Assembly: GCA_964604675.1 (NCBI GenBank)
Contig: CAZSAT010000010.1
Span: forward strand, 31,907 to 95,906
Origin: CAZSAT01 sp964604675
GTDB taxonomy: Bacteria; Myxococcota_A; UBA796; CAJQPC01
Reading direction: 5' to 3'
DNA: 64,000 nt
This document shows, piece after piece, positions 45,401-52,745 of this stretch. How positions within the stretch are numbered: position 1 is the first letter of the stretch; each line of letters opens with the position of its first letter. The notes below the pieces were generated by a model. That model did no database searches and was not told the DNA's origin. It saw only the letters and a list, made by a program, of their open reading frames with translations. The position numbers were made by a program, and so were the translations under genes.

Positions 45401-46329
45401 TGGGCCACGGCCTGCTGACCTGCCCGCTCGCCCTGGAGGCTGCCTTCCAGGCCGCCGGTCTGCACACCATGATCCTCGACGGTGTGCTCGCCCTGCCGGC
45501 CGCCTTCGACCGCCTGGTGATCGAGCGTGCCCTGCGGGATGGCCAGCCGGCGATCGTGACCGCGCGTCGGGTGGGCGACACCTACGACGTGGACGTGGAC
45601 GGTCCCGACGGTCGGGTGCTCGCCTTGCGCGGCTTCGAGATGATCGAGCGTGGGCCGCTCCCCGACGGCGACAGCTTCGAGCTGCCCGAGGCGGGCTGGG
45701 CCGACGCAGCCTTCGGGGTGGCGCGGGTCGTGGAGGGTGCCAGCGGGGCGCTGAACCGGACCGAGCTGGCGGAGCTGACCGCCCGCGGCACGCCGCAGCG
45801 GCAGGCGGATCGGATCGCGGGCCGTGTCGCGGCCAAGCGCGCCATCGCATCGCTGACCGGCGCCTCCTTCGAGCGGATCCACATCGCGCGCGCTCCGTCC
45901 GGTGAGCCCCTGGTTCGCCTGGACGGCGCACCGGGCCCGCGGGTGTCCATCACCCACAGCGGGGGTCGCGCCATGGCTGTGGCGAGCTGGCGCGGCAAGC
46001 TGGGGCTCGACCTCGAGCAGGTGCGCGCGCGCCACCCCGCCTTTGCCGAGGAGTGGTTCTCGGTGACGGAGCAGGCGCGGTTCGGCAACGACCCGGCGAA
46101 GCTGACCATGGCGTGGGCAGCCAAGGAGGCGGTGCTGAAGGCCCTGGGGCTCGGCATGGCCGGCAACCCTCGCGAGATCGAGGTCGAGGCCCTGGACGAC
46201 GGACGGGTGCACCTCGTGCTGCACGGTGCGCTGGCGATCGAGCACGGCGCCCGAGGCGGTGGACGGATCGCCGCATGGGTGCGTCTGGACGAAGGGGAGG
46301 TGCTGGTCGGCGTCCGTCTTGCGGCATGA
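36437..46329 (+). CDS. PUFA/polyketide-type iterative megasynthase (NPD-KS-AT-ACP-KS-ACPn-KR-DH-PPTase)
   Basis: A single gene of about 3270 residues, interrupted only by the 100-N gap (20 true bases restore the frame). Residue numbers after the gap assume that fill. Domains: 1-340 degenerate NPD/PfaD-like half barrel (GVILRGREAGG, DAGVGPATTAS); KS1 about 357-825 with C567, H701, H742; AT about 925-1240 with GQGSQ and S1025 in GHSLG; ACP1 (T1328); KS2 about 1475-1960 with C1686, H1834, H1874; ACP2 (T2042); ACP3 (site in gap); ACP4 (T2257); KR about 2515-2730 (TGGGRGIT, Y2702); hotdog DH with H2816 (HAIDGTVVVP) and a C-terminal half; Sfp-type PPTase at the end (GLDLEQ with D3165, E3167; WAAKEA). 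It resembles PfaA-type PUFA synthases but has two KS and a fused PPTase. All readable ACP sites have Thr, not Ser. Product unknown. Confidence 0.85.
42460..43400 (+). repeat. Tandem ACP-coding repeats in the megasynthase
   Basis: Three near-identical ACP blocks: about 42463-42685, 42784-43085 (with gap) and 43186-43400. Long stretches are identical at DNA level, for example the segment starting GTGAAGCAGGCGGAGATC. This homogeneity indicates recent duplication or gene conversion and explains the assembly break. Confidence 0.8.
42865..42964. other. Assembly gap of 100 N inside the ACP array
   Basis: Exactly 100 N, the conventional scaffold filler. The bases before it end in the ACP consensus at ...TACGAGCTCGA and those after resume at CGGTGAAGCAG. 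Compared with the intact ACP at 43250-43300 exactly 20 bases are missing, which also restores the reading frame. One or more whole ACP units may be collapsed here. Confidence 0.95.
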
Positions 46330-46353
46330 TGTCTTCGACGCGAGAGATGCCAC

Positions 46354-46962
46354 GTGCTCCTGGAACAACGCGGACCCCTGCGGGTCCTGAGGATGGACGA
46401 CGCTGACGACGCGCTCCGCTACCGGGCGGGCTTCGTCGGTGCGTACCAGACCATCTTCTCCGGCGCTCCGTACCACGAGCGCTTCTTCCCGTCGGAGGCC
46501 GCCTCGGTGCTGCGGCGAGCGGTCGAGACCCGCGACCACATCGTGCTCCTGGTGGTCAAGGGACGGAGCTCGGTGGTCGCGTTCGGGATCGGCGTGCCGC
46601 TCTCGAGCCGCCCGGACGTGGCTCGCTCGATGCAGGGGCTCGTGCCGGCGGACCACAGCTTCTACCTGGCGGAGCTGGGCGTTTTGGACCGGTACCGAGG
46701 CCAGGGGCTCGGCAAGCGGCTGGTCGAGGAGCGGCTGAAGCTCATCGACCGCCAGAAGTACTCCCATGTGCTCTTGCGCACCTCGCTCCGCCGCGACGGC
46801 GCGATGAGCATCTACGAGGAGCTGGGCTTCGAGGACATGGGCGTCTACATGGAGGTCGCGAGCCGCCGGAACGACGGCGGCGTGCGCACCGATCGCCGCC
46901 TGTTCCTGTCGCGGGTGCTGGCGCACGAGGAGGCCGACGAGCCCCTGAGCGTGACCGAGTGA
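46354..46962 (+). CDS. GNAT-family N-acetyltransferase
   Basis: 202 residues, cytoplasmic. The acetyl-CoA-binding signature RYRGQGLGKRL (about 112-122) follows the beta-4 strand FYLAELGVLD, and IYEELGFEDMGVYM matches the motif B end of the GNAT fold. The acceptor is unknown. GTG 46354 begins 24 bases after the megasynthase stop, with GAGAG upstream, so the gene is probably in the same transcript and could acylate the megasynthase product or an amine intermediate. That link is inference from position. Confidence 0.75.
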   Translation: MLLEQRGPLRVLRMDDADDALRYRAGFVGAYQTIFSGAPYHERFFPSEAASVLRRAVETRDHIVLLVVKGRSSVVAFGIGVPLSSRPDVARSMQGLVPADHSFYLAELGVLDRYRGQGLGKRLVEERLKLIDRQKYSHVLLRTSLRRDGAMSIYEELGFEDMGVYMEVASRRNDGGVRTDRRLFLSRVLAHEEADEPLSVTE

Positions 46963-47097
46963 GGGGAAACGCCAGCTGGAACCTCGCGCTTGGCCGCTCG
47001 CGCACCGTCCGCACCATGAGGGCATTCCCGGACAGCCTGCGAAGGGGTTGTCCCGTCGTGTAGGGTACGCTACCCCACAGGAACCGGGGGAGTGTTC

Positions 47098-47469
47098 TTG
47101 ACGGTCTTGATTGTGGACGACTCGCGGGCCATGCGGCTCGTGTTGCGGCGCTCGCTCCGGCACGCCGGGGTGTCTCTGCGTCGTGCTCGGGAAGCGAGCA
47201 ACGCCCAGGAGGCGCTGGCGAAGCTTCGAGTCGAGTCCTTCGACGCGGTGTTGTTGGACTGGAACATGCCGGGAGGAGGCGGTCAGGCCCTGCTCGAGGC
47301 CCTTGCCGCGGAGCCGCGGCTGTCGGCGCCGCCGGTGGTCGTCGTCAGCGCGGAGGACGGCCACGAGGTGCTGGCGCCCGCCCGCGAGCACGGCGTGGCG
47401 GCGTTCGTCGTGAAGCCCTTCGAGCCGGACGATCTGCTGCATGCGCTCAAGCTCGCTGGGGTGGTGTAG
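47098..47469 (+). CDS. Single-domain response regulator (CheY-like)
   Basis: 123 residues, receiver only. Acidic pocket VDDS (8-11 region), phospho-acceptor D54 (LDWNMPG), conserved Ser (VVVSAED) and Lys (VKPFEP) are present. TTG 47098 is preferred: GGGGGAG ends 5 bases before it, while the GTG at 47092 overlaps that ribosome site. It is followed without a gap by a CheX-like gene and then a hybrid kinase, so it is probably phosphorylated by that kinase and reset by that phosphatase. A GGGTA/TACCC hairpin with loop CGC lies about 30 bases upstream in the intergenic region and may be an operator. Confidence 0.85.
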   Translation: MTVLIVDDSRAMRLVLRRSLRHAGVSLRRAREASNAQEALAKLRVESFDAVLLDWNMPGGGGQALLEALAAEPRLSAPPVVVVSAEDGHEVLAPAREHGVAAFVVKPFEPDDLLHALKLAGVV

Positions 47470-47943
47470 GTGCTGCCCTCGTCCTCCCTGGCGCGCCTTC
47501 CCGAGATCTGGTCCCAGCGCATCGGCGACCTCGTCGGGGCGCGTCTCGAGCTGGTGGTGGTCGACGAGGTCGCGTCCCCCACCGCGTGGGCTGTCGGTGC
47601 CCTGCGCGTCGGCGCTGGGCCGAGCGCCGCCTGGTGGGGCATGTCCCAACGGCACGCCATCGCGCTGTCCGGACAGTTGCTCGGCATGCCCACCCGGGCG
47701 GTGGACGACCTGCTCCGCGGTCGGGCCGCGAACCCCCTCGTCGAGGACGCCTTTGGGGAGATCGCCAACCTGGCCTTTGCAGGCCTTGGCCGGAGCCTGC
47801 GTCGGGAGCTCGGCGAGGGGGTCCGCGCGTGGAAGACCAGCCAGAGCCTGAACGCCGCGGAGCCTCCGGCCGAGGTGGTGCTCGCGGCGCGCCTGGAGCT
47901 CGCCGGTCACCCCGATGGCGCCGTCGTCTTGCGTGTGGCGTGA
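47470..47943 (+). CDS. CheX/CheC-like phosphatase of the response regulator
   Basis: 157 residues. The stretch DAFGEIANLAFAGLGRSL (about 98-115) matches the CheC/CheX/FliY phosphatase helix with the catalytic Glu and Asn (ExxN) that insert into the receiver and hydrolyse the phospho-Asp. Only one such helix is obvious, as in CheX. GTG 47470 abuts the TAG of the receiver gene, and its TGA overlaps the next GTG, which implies coupled translation. Its presence beside a lone receiver strongly suggests it is that protein's dephosphorylating partner. Confidence 0.65.
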   Translation: MLPSSSLARLPEIWSQRIGDLVGARLELVVVDEVASPTAWAVGALRVGAGPSAAWWGMSQRHAIALSGQLLGMPTRAVDDLLRGRAANPLVEDAFGEIANLAFAGLGRSLRRELGEGVRAWKTSQSLNAAEPPAEVVLAARLELAGHPDGAVVLRVA

Positions 47944-49652
47944 GCGTGCCCGATCCGAACCGTAGGATCTGCCGCGCCTCCGTGGCGATCGTGGTCGTGC
48001 TCGTCGTGCTCGTCGTGCTCGAAGTGCGCGACGTCGTCCTCGGTGGGGGGATCGGTGGCGGGGCGCAGGTGCTGGAGCTCGCGCTCACCCTCCTGCTCGT
48101 CGCGCTGACAGCCCACACCGTGGCCCTCGGCGTGAGGAGCTCGCGCGAGCGGCTCGCGGCCGCAGGCGCACGTGAGGCGCGCCTGCAGGCGCTGCAGGAC
48201 GGCCACCCCGACGCGCTGCTCGGCCTGGTCGACGGGAGGATCGCCTTCGCCAACCGCCGCGCTCAGGACCTGTTGGAGCGGTCTTCAGGCTCGCTCGTGG
48301 GGGTTGCGCTCGACGCCGTGGTGGCCCAAGACGATGTCGAAGCCACGCGAGAGGCGCTCGCGGGCCGGACGCCCGTGGCGCTCGACCGGCTGGGCCTGGT
48401 CAGCCGAAGCGGGGAGCTCGTGAACGTGCGGGCGACCATCACGGCCGTCGACACGGGGAGCGGCATCGAGCAGGTGCTGGTCGCCCGGGACCTGCGTGCG
48501 CTCGACGCCGTCTCGGCGCAGCTCGAGGTCGCCCAGCGGCTGGAGCCCGTCGGCCAGCTCGTCGGTGGCGTCGCCCACGACTTCCGGAACTTCCTCACCG
48601 GCGTGATCGCGTCCTCCTGGCTCCTCGTCGACAAGCTCGAGGGGGAGGACCGGGAGCTGCTCGAGGCCGTGGTGGCGTCGGCCCACGACGCCAAGACGGT
48701 GGTCAGCCAGCTGCTCGCGTTCAGCCGGCAGGGTCCTGTCGAGACCACCGTGCTGGACCTCGGTCAGCACATCGCGCGGCAGGAGCCGATGCTCCGCCGG
48801 TTGCTGACCGCGCGCGTGGAGCTCGTGCTCGACGTCCCAGGAGAGCCGCTCACGGTGCTCCTGGACCCGGGCCAGGTGCAGCAGATCCTGCTGAACCTCG
48901 TCGGGAACGCGCGCGACGCGCTGCCGGATGGCGGTCGCTTGACGATCCGGCTCGTGCGCGACGCCGAGCACGCGCTCGTGACCGTCGAGGACGACGGGGA
49001 GGGCATGCCGCCCGCCATCGTGCCGCAGATCTTCGACCCCTTCTTCACCACCAAGATCCGCGGGCGCGGCACCGGCCTGGGCCTCGCGACAGTGCACGGC
49101 ATCGTGACCGACGCCGGCGGCAGCATCGACGTCGACAGCACCCTCGGCGTGGGCACCTCCTTCGGTGTGCGCCTGCCGCTGACGGCCGCGAGGCCTGCTG
49201 ACCGCGACCCCGATGTCAGCAACTCACCGCGGAGCCTGGGTGGTGAGTGCGTGCTCGTCGTCGACGACGACCCGCTGGTGCGCGCCACCGTCGTCCAGAT
49301 CCTGGACGTGCTCGGCTACGAGGTGTTGGAGGCGGGGGATGGCGACTCGGCGCTCGAGCAGCTCGCCCGGCACCGGGGGCGCCTGCATGCGGTGCTCACC
49401 GACGTCGTCATGCCCGGCACCGGTGGCTTGGAGCTGGCGCTTCGGATCAAGGCGACCCAGCCCGAGGTGCCGGTGATCCTCATGACCGGCTACAGCAGCT
49501 CCGGGCCGGGGGCACGCTGGGAGGTGCTCGAGCTCTTGCGTCCCCTCCAGAAGCCCTTCAGCGTGCCGCAACTGGCCAGGGCCGTGCGCGAGGCCGTAGA
49601 CGGCGCCCGAGCGGGCCGGGGGCGCGGCGGCGGGGGCCGTCAGTCGGCGTAG
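47940..49652 (+). CDS. Membrane hybrid histidine kinase (2 TM, PAS, HisKA, HATPase, REC)
   Basis: 570 residues. GTG 47940 overlaps the upstream TGA (GTGA). Two membrane helices (about 12-30 and 37-62) with a very short loop, a PAS domain (about 78-195, HPDALLGLVDGRIAFANRRAQDLLE), HisKA with H213 (GGVAHDFRNFLTG), HATPase with N-box LNLVGNARDA, G1 VEDDGEGMP, F-box DPFFTTK and G2 GTGLGLATVHG, then a receiver with D488 (LTDVVMPG). All catalytic motifs are intact. It is the third gene of a receiver-phosphatase-kinase operon, making a complete phosphorelay. The signal is unknown; the short periplasmic loop suggests membrane or cytoplasmic sensing through PAS. Its 3' end overlaps the convergent sulfatase-like gene by 13 bases. 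Confidence 0.9.
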   Translation: MSVPDPNRRICRASVAIVVVLVVLVVLEVRDVVLGGGIGGGAQVLELALTLLLVALTAHTVALGVRSSRERLAAAGAREARLQALQDGHPDALLGLVDGRIAFANRRAQDLLERSSGSLVGVALDAVVAQDDVEATREALAGRTPVALDRLGLVSRSGELVNVRATITAVDTGSGIEQVLVARDLRALDAVSAQLEVAQRLEPVGQLVGGVAHDFRNFLTGVIASSWLLVDKLEGEDRELLEAVVASAHDAKTVVSQLLAFSRQGPVETTVLDLGQHIARQEPMLRRLLTARVELVLDVPGEPLTVLLDPGQVQQILLNLVGNARDALPDGGRLTIRLVRDAEHALVTVEDDGEGMPPAIVPQIFDPFFTTKIRGRGTGLGLATVHGIVTDAGGSIDVDSTLGVGTSFGVRLPLTAARPADRDPDVSNSPRSLGGECVLVVDDDPLVRATVVQILDVLGYEVLEAGDGDSALEQLARHRGRLHAVLTDVVMPGTGGLELALRIKATQPEVPVILMTGYSSSGPGARWEVLELLRPLQKPFSVPQLARAVREAVDGARAGRGRGGGGRQSA

Positions 49653-50818
49653 CCGAGGGCCCGCAGCCCCTCTAGGGTGGCCTCGTCCCGCGTGTCCACG
49701 ACCCGTGCGGGTGCCTCCGCGTCCCAGGCAGCCAGCAGCGCGAGCAGCTCGGCGTCGTCGCTCTGAGGGGGCCGGCCGCCGGCTTCCAGCAAGGGAAAGC
49801 GCGTGGCGAAGCGTCCCTCCCAGTACACCCCGCGCTCGCACGCCAGGTTGTTCCAGCCGGGCCCTCCCAGGTCGGGCCGCGTGGCCTCCAGGTAGATCGG
49901 ACCTGGTGTGCGCTCCCCCAACAGGCCCCCACGGCCGAGGCCGGCGAGCTGCTCGAGCGTGGCGGCGATCTCGCTGACCGCGACGGCGCCATCGACCACA
50001 CCCGCCCCGCGACCGTGCACCACGAGCGGCACCCGGGTCACCACCAGATCCACCTCCGTGCCGTGCCCGACCGGTCGCTCGGGCTCCTCCCAGAACATCT
50101 CGCCGTGGTCGCCCGCGATCACGGTGGCGTCGGGCGACCAGCCGGCCTCGGTCAAGCCCGCGAGGAGCCGGCCGAGCTGCGCGTCCTGGTACGCGATCTC
50201 CCGCGCGTACTCGGCCCGGACGGTGGCGCGCTGGGCCGCGTCGAAGGTGGTGGGCTGCGCGAGCCGGGTCGCGTGCTCGTTCGGCGGTGCGTAGGGGCTG
50301 TGGGCGTCGAAGTAGTGTACCCACAAGAGCATGGGCGCGCTTCGGTCCCACCCCGCCACCGCCCTCAGGGCCCGCTCGGTGACGCGCTCGCCGTAGTCCT
50401 CGTGGCGCCGACCGGCGTCACGGGCCAGATCGTCGTCGTACACCGCGAAGCCGCGCGCCAGGCCCAGGTCGCCGTCGAGCGCGCTGCTGCCGACCACCGC
50501 CACCGTGTGCCAGCCCTCGGCGGCGAAGCGTTCGGCGACCAGGTCGACGTCCGGCGGCACCGGAAAGCCGTTGCGGGGGACGCGGTGCCCGTGTGGGTCG
50601 AGCCCCGAGAACATCGACACGTGGGACGAGAGCGTGGTGGGGGCGTGCGCCAGGGCGAGGTCGAAGCGCAGCCCGTCGGCCGCCAGCCCGTCGAAGATCG
50701 GGGTGGCCGGGCCGCCGTAGGCTCCGAGCGCGTCGGCGCGGGTCGTGTCGAGGGTGACCAGCAGCAGCCCACCCGGCGTGGGGGGCGTGGGTGTGGAGCA
50801 GGCGAGCCACCAGATCAT
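49640..50818 (-). CDS. Sulfatase-like lipoprotein
   Basis: 392 residues from ATG 50818, preferred over 50842 because it gives the minimal lipobox MIWWLAC and has a GCTACG hexamer 7 bases upstream. Alkaline-phosphatase/sulfatase fold: LLVTLDTTRADALGAYG with the first metal Asp, WVHYFDAHSPYAPP, and AGDHGEMFWEE. The residue that matures to formylglycine in true sulfatases (CxPxR) is absent: the loop reads APTTLSSHVSMFSG. As in related LPSHAS-type proteins, a Thr or Ser could act as nucleophile, so phosphatase or phosphotransferase activity is more likely than sulfatase activity. Exposed at the cell surface or in the periplasm. Substrate unknown. Confidence 0.8.
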   Translation of the reverse strand: MIWWLACSTPTPPTPGGLLLVTLDTTRADALGAYGGPATPIFDGLAADGLRFDLALAHAPTTLSSHVSMFSGLDPHGHRVPRNGFPVPPDVDLVAERFAAEGWHTVAVVGSSALDGDLGLARGFAVYDDDLARDAGRRHEDYGERVTERALRAVAGWDRSAPMLLWVHYFDAHSPYAPPNEHATRLAQPTTFDAAQRATVRAEYAREIAYQDAQLGRLLAGLTEAGWSPDATVIAGDHGEMFWEEPERPVGHGTEVDLVVTRVPLVVHGRGAGVVDGAVAVSEIAATLEQLAGLGRGGLLGERTPGPIYLEATRPDLGGPGWNNLACERGVYWEGRFATRFPLLEAGGRPPQSDDAELLALLAAWDAEAPARVVDTRDEATLEGLRALGYAD

Positions 50819-50861
50819 GGAGCTCCGTAGCACGGCCCACAAAGCGCTTCAGCGGACCCGC

Positions 50862-51524
50862 TCAGATGGCCTGGGCACACCCCAGAGGGCACGACATCAG
50901 GCTGCGCCCCGCTGCGAGCGCGACCATCAGGAAGGCTGGCACCAGCGACGCGGTGCCGAGGGCGACGGCCAACAGCACCGTGGGGGCGAAGGCGAACGCA
51001 TCGGCGGGCGTCGCCCTGCGCTCGGGTTGCACGCTGAGCGCATCTCGGAGCTGCCCGAGGGGCTGGTCGAGCCAGGTGGGGTCCCAGGGCTGACCGTAGA
51101 GGTTGGTGGAGCCACGTCCGCGGACGAACGCGCGGAACGTGGGCCCCGGGTGCAGCAGCAACCCGACGAAGACCCCCCACAGCGCGATCAGCCAGGCGTA
51201 GGCGGTGGAGCCCGCGCCGCCGCTGCCCAGCTCCCAGCCGCTGATCTCGGACTCGCCGCGCCAGTCGGTGGCGTAGCCGGTGGCGACGTGGTGCAGGTCG
51301 TGAAGCCGGAGGGCTCGCGCGCGCAAGCCACCGTTGGGCACCCGGTAGCGCACGGGCCCGAACTCGGCCTCCGCCCAGGGGTCCCGGTAGCCGCCATCGG
51401 CCGGGAAGCCCGCCTGGGCAAAGAAGCGGGCGCGCGCTGCGCGCACGGTCGGAGCGTCGTGCATCGCACGAAGCTTCACCCGGCTCGGCGTGCGGCAAGG
51501 CGCCGAGATGTCGCCAGACGTCAT
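50862..51524 (-). CDS. COQ4-like membrane protein
   Basis: Up to 220 residues; a start at Met21 (51464, MHDAPTVRAARARFF) is also possible. The motif LHDLHHVATGY...GE, about 75-95 residues in, followed by SGWELGSGGAG, matches the metal-binding HDxxH...E pattern of COQ4-type proteins linked to ubiquinone biosynthesis. Hydrophobic segments lie near about 105-122 and 180-205, suggesting membrane association, unlike the mostly soluble eukaryotic COQ4. No other quinone gene is nearby, so a quinone role is inference. It lies upstream of the sulfatase-like gene on the same strand with a 43-base gap. Confidence 0.55.
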   Translation of the reverse strand: MTSGDISAPCRTPSRVKLRAMHDAPTVRAARARFFAQAGFPADGGYRDPWAEAEFGPVRYRVPNGGLRARALRLHDLHHVATGYATDWRGESEISGWELGSGGAGSTAYAWLIALWGVFVGLLLHPGPTFRAFVRGRGSTNLYGQPWDPTWLDQPLGQLRDALSVQPERRATPADAFAFAPTVLLAVALGTASLVPAFLMVALAAGRSLMSCPLGCAQAI

Positions 51525-51709
51525 CGGTCGAGCCCAAGCGCTGTCGACACCTTGCCGTGGGTCAACCTCAGCTTGGGGGCCGGGTGTGTCGAATGGGGAC
51601 GTGGAGCGCGTAAGGGACTTCGCGTCCTGCCTCGGAGCGTCCTACGAAGTGGACTGGACCGAGGGATGGGTCGGGCCCTCGTAGGGGACGGCAGAGTCGC
51701 TGTCGTGCG

Positions 51710-51715
51710 TTAGCG
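51710..51715 (+). promoter_or_regulatory. Putative -10 for leaderless GHL10 transcript
   Basis: TTAGCG ends 7 bases before ATG 51723. The GGGAG in the spacer touches the start codon and is too close for a normal ribosome site. The rest of 51525-51709 shows no convincing gene. Confidence 0.35.
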
Positions 51716-51722
51716 ACGGGAG

Positions 51723-52739
51723 ATGCTGCTCCTCGCGCTGGCCTGCTCCCCCGTCGATCTGCCAGCCGCCGCGGCTGCGACCGCGGAGGTGCGCGGCATC
51801 TGGCTCACCCGCTTCGCCTGGTCGAACCGGGAGGAGCTGGAGGACGCCCTCGGCGAGCTGGCGGCGGCGGGCTTCACCGACGTCTACTTCCAGGTGCGCG
51901 GCAACTTCGACGCGTACTACCCGTCGGCCTACGAGCCCTGGGCCGAGAAGCTCACGGGCACGCTGGGCCAGGATCCCGGCTGGGACCCCCTCGCGTTGGT
52001 GGTCGACCAGGGGCACGCCCTCGGCATGAGGGTGCACGCCTACATCAACGTGTTCCCGCTCTGGCGCGGTCTGGCGCCGCCGGCGGAGTCGTCGCCACGC
52101 CACGCCCTGTTGGACCATCCCGACTGGTGGCTCGGCCGCGCGGACGGCTCCCCCTGGGCCCTGAACGACAGCTACGTGTTCGCTGATCCCGGCGCGCCTG
52201 GCGTGCGGCAGCGCGTGGTGGCGGTCAGCGAGGACCTCCTGGACCGCTACGCACTCGACGGGCTGCACCTGGACTACATCCGCTACCCCGCGAAGCAGGC
52301 CGACCCGGCCACGGCGACCGCGAACGTGACCGCCACGGTCGCTGCGGTGCGTGCGGCGGTCGACGTGCCGCTCTCGGCGGCGGTCTGGGGGGTGCACGAG
52401 AACCACTGGGGCTGGGACAAGGTGGCCGACGGGCTGCCGACCTACCACCAGGACAGCCACGCCTGGTTGGCCGACGGGCTCCTCGACGTGGCGATGCCGA
52501 TGATCTACTGGCAGGTGTCGGATCCACCCGGGGAGCGGCTGGACTTCACCACGCTGGCCGCCGACCACCTGGCGCAGTCCGGAGCGGGCGCCGTCTACCC
52601 CGGGCTCGAAGCCAGGTACGGCCTCGAGCCGGCGCTGGCGTGCGTGGAGGCCGCGCGGGCCCAGGGGGCGAAGGGCTGGGTGTTGTTCGACTACAGCCAA
52701 GCCAAGGAGTGGCTGGCGGAGTTCGGACGGCGCCTCTGA
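51723..52739 (+). CDS. GHL10/DUF187-type glycoside hydrolase-like lipoprotein
   Basis: 338 residues. Signal MLLLALAC is only seven residues before the lipid Cys; an in-frame TAG at 51711-51713 rules out any upstream start. Mature part: EVRGIWLTRFAW at the start of the barrel, VYFQVRGNFDAYY, VHAYINVFPLWRG, the highly conserved LHLDYIRYP (about 181-189) and AMPMIYWQ, all hallmarks of the GHL10 (PF02638) TIM barrel. Characterised relatives such as E. coli DigH cleave denuded peptidoglycan glycan strands, so a wall-processing role in the periplasm is plausible. It stands alone between a minus-strand pair and a convergent beta-helix gene. Confidence 0.85.
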   Translation: MLLLALACSPVDLPAAAAATAEVRGIWLTRFAWSNREELEDALGELAAAGFTDVYFQVRGNFDAYYPSAYEPWAEKLTGTLGQDPGWDPLALVVDQGHALGMRVHAYINVFPLWRGLAPPAESSPRHALLDHPDWWLGRADGSPWALNDSYVFADPGAPGVRQRVVAVSEDLLDRYALDGLHLDYIRYPAKQADPATATANVTATVAAVRAAVDVPLSAAVWGVHENHWGWDKVADGLPTYHQDSHAWLADGLLDVAMPMIYWQVSDPPGERLDFTTLAADHLAQSGAGAVYPGLEARYGLEPALACVEAARAQGAKGWVLFDYSQAKEWLAEFGRRL

Positions 52740-52745
52740 CTCCGG

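Noticed and set aside
32613..46329. Idea that the HAL pair makes a cinnamoyl or coumaroyl starter for the megasynthase
   Set aside because: The first HAL keeps the Ser-His pocket (RSHAAG) of histidine ammonia-lyases, not the His-Leu or Phe-Leu of tyrosine/phenylalanine enzymes, and a separate minus-strand gene lies between.
36437..46329. Two separate genes on either side of the N gap, in different frames
   Set aside because: The frame difference comes from the arbitrary 100-N filler; 20 bases restore both the ACP consensus and the frame.
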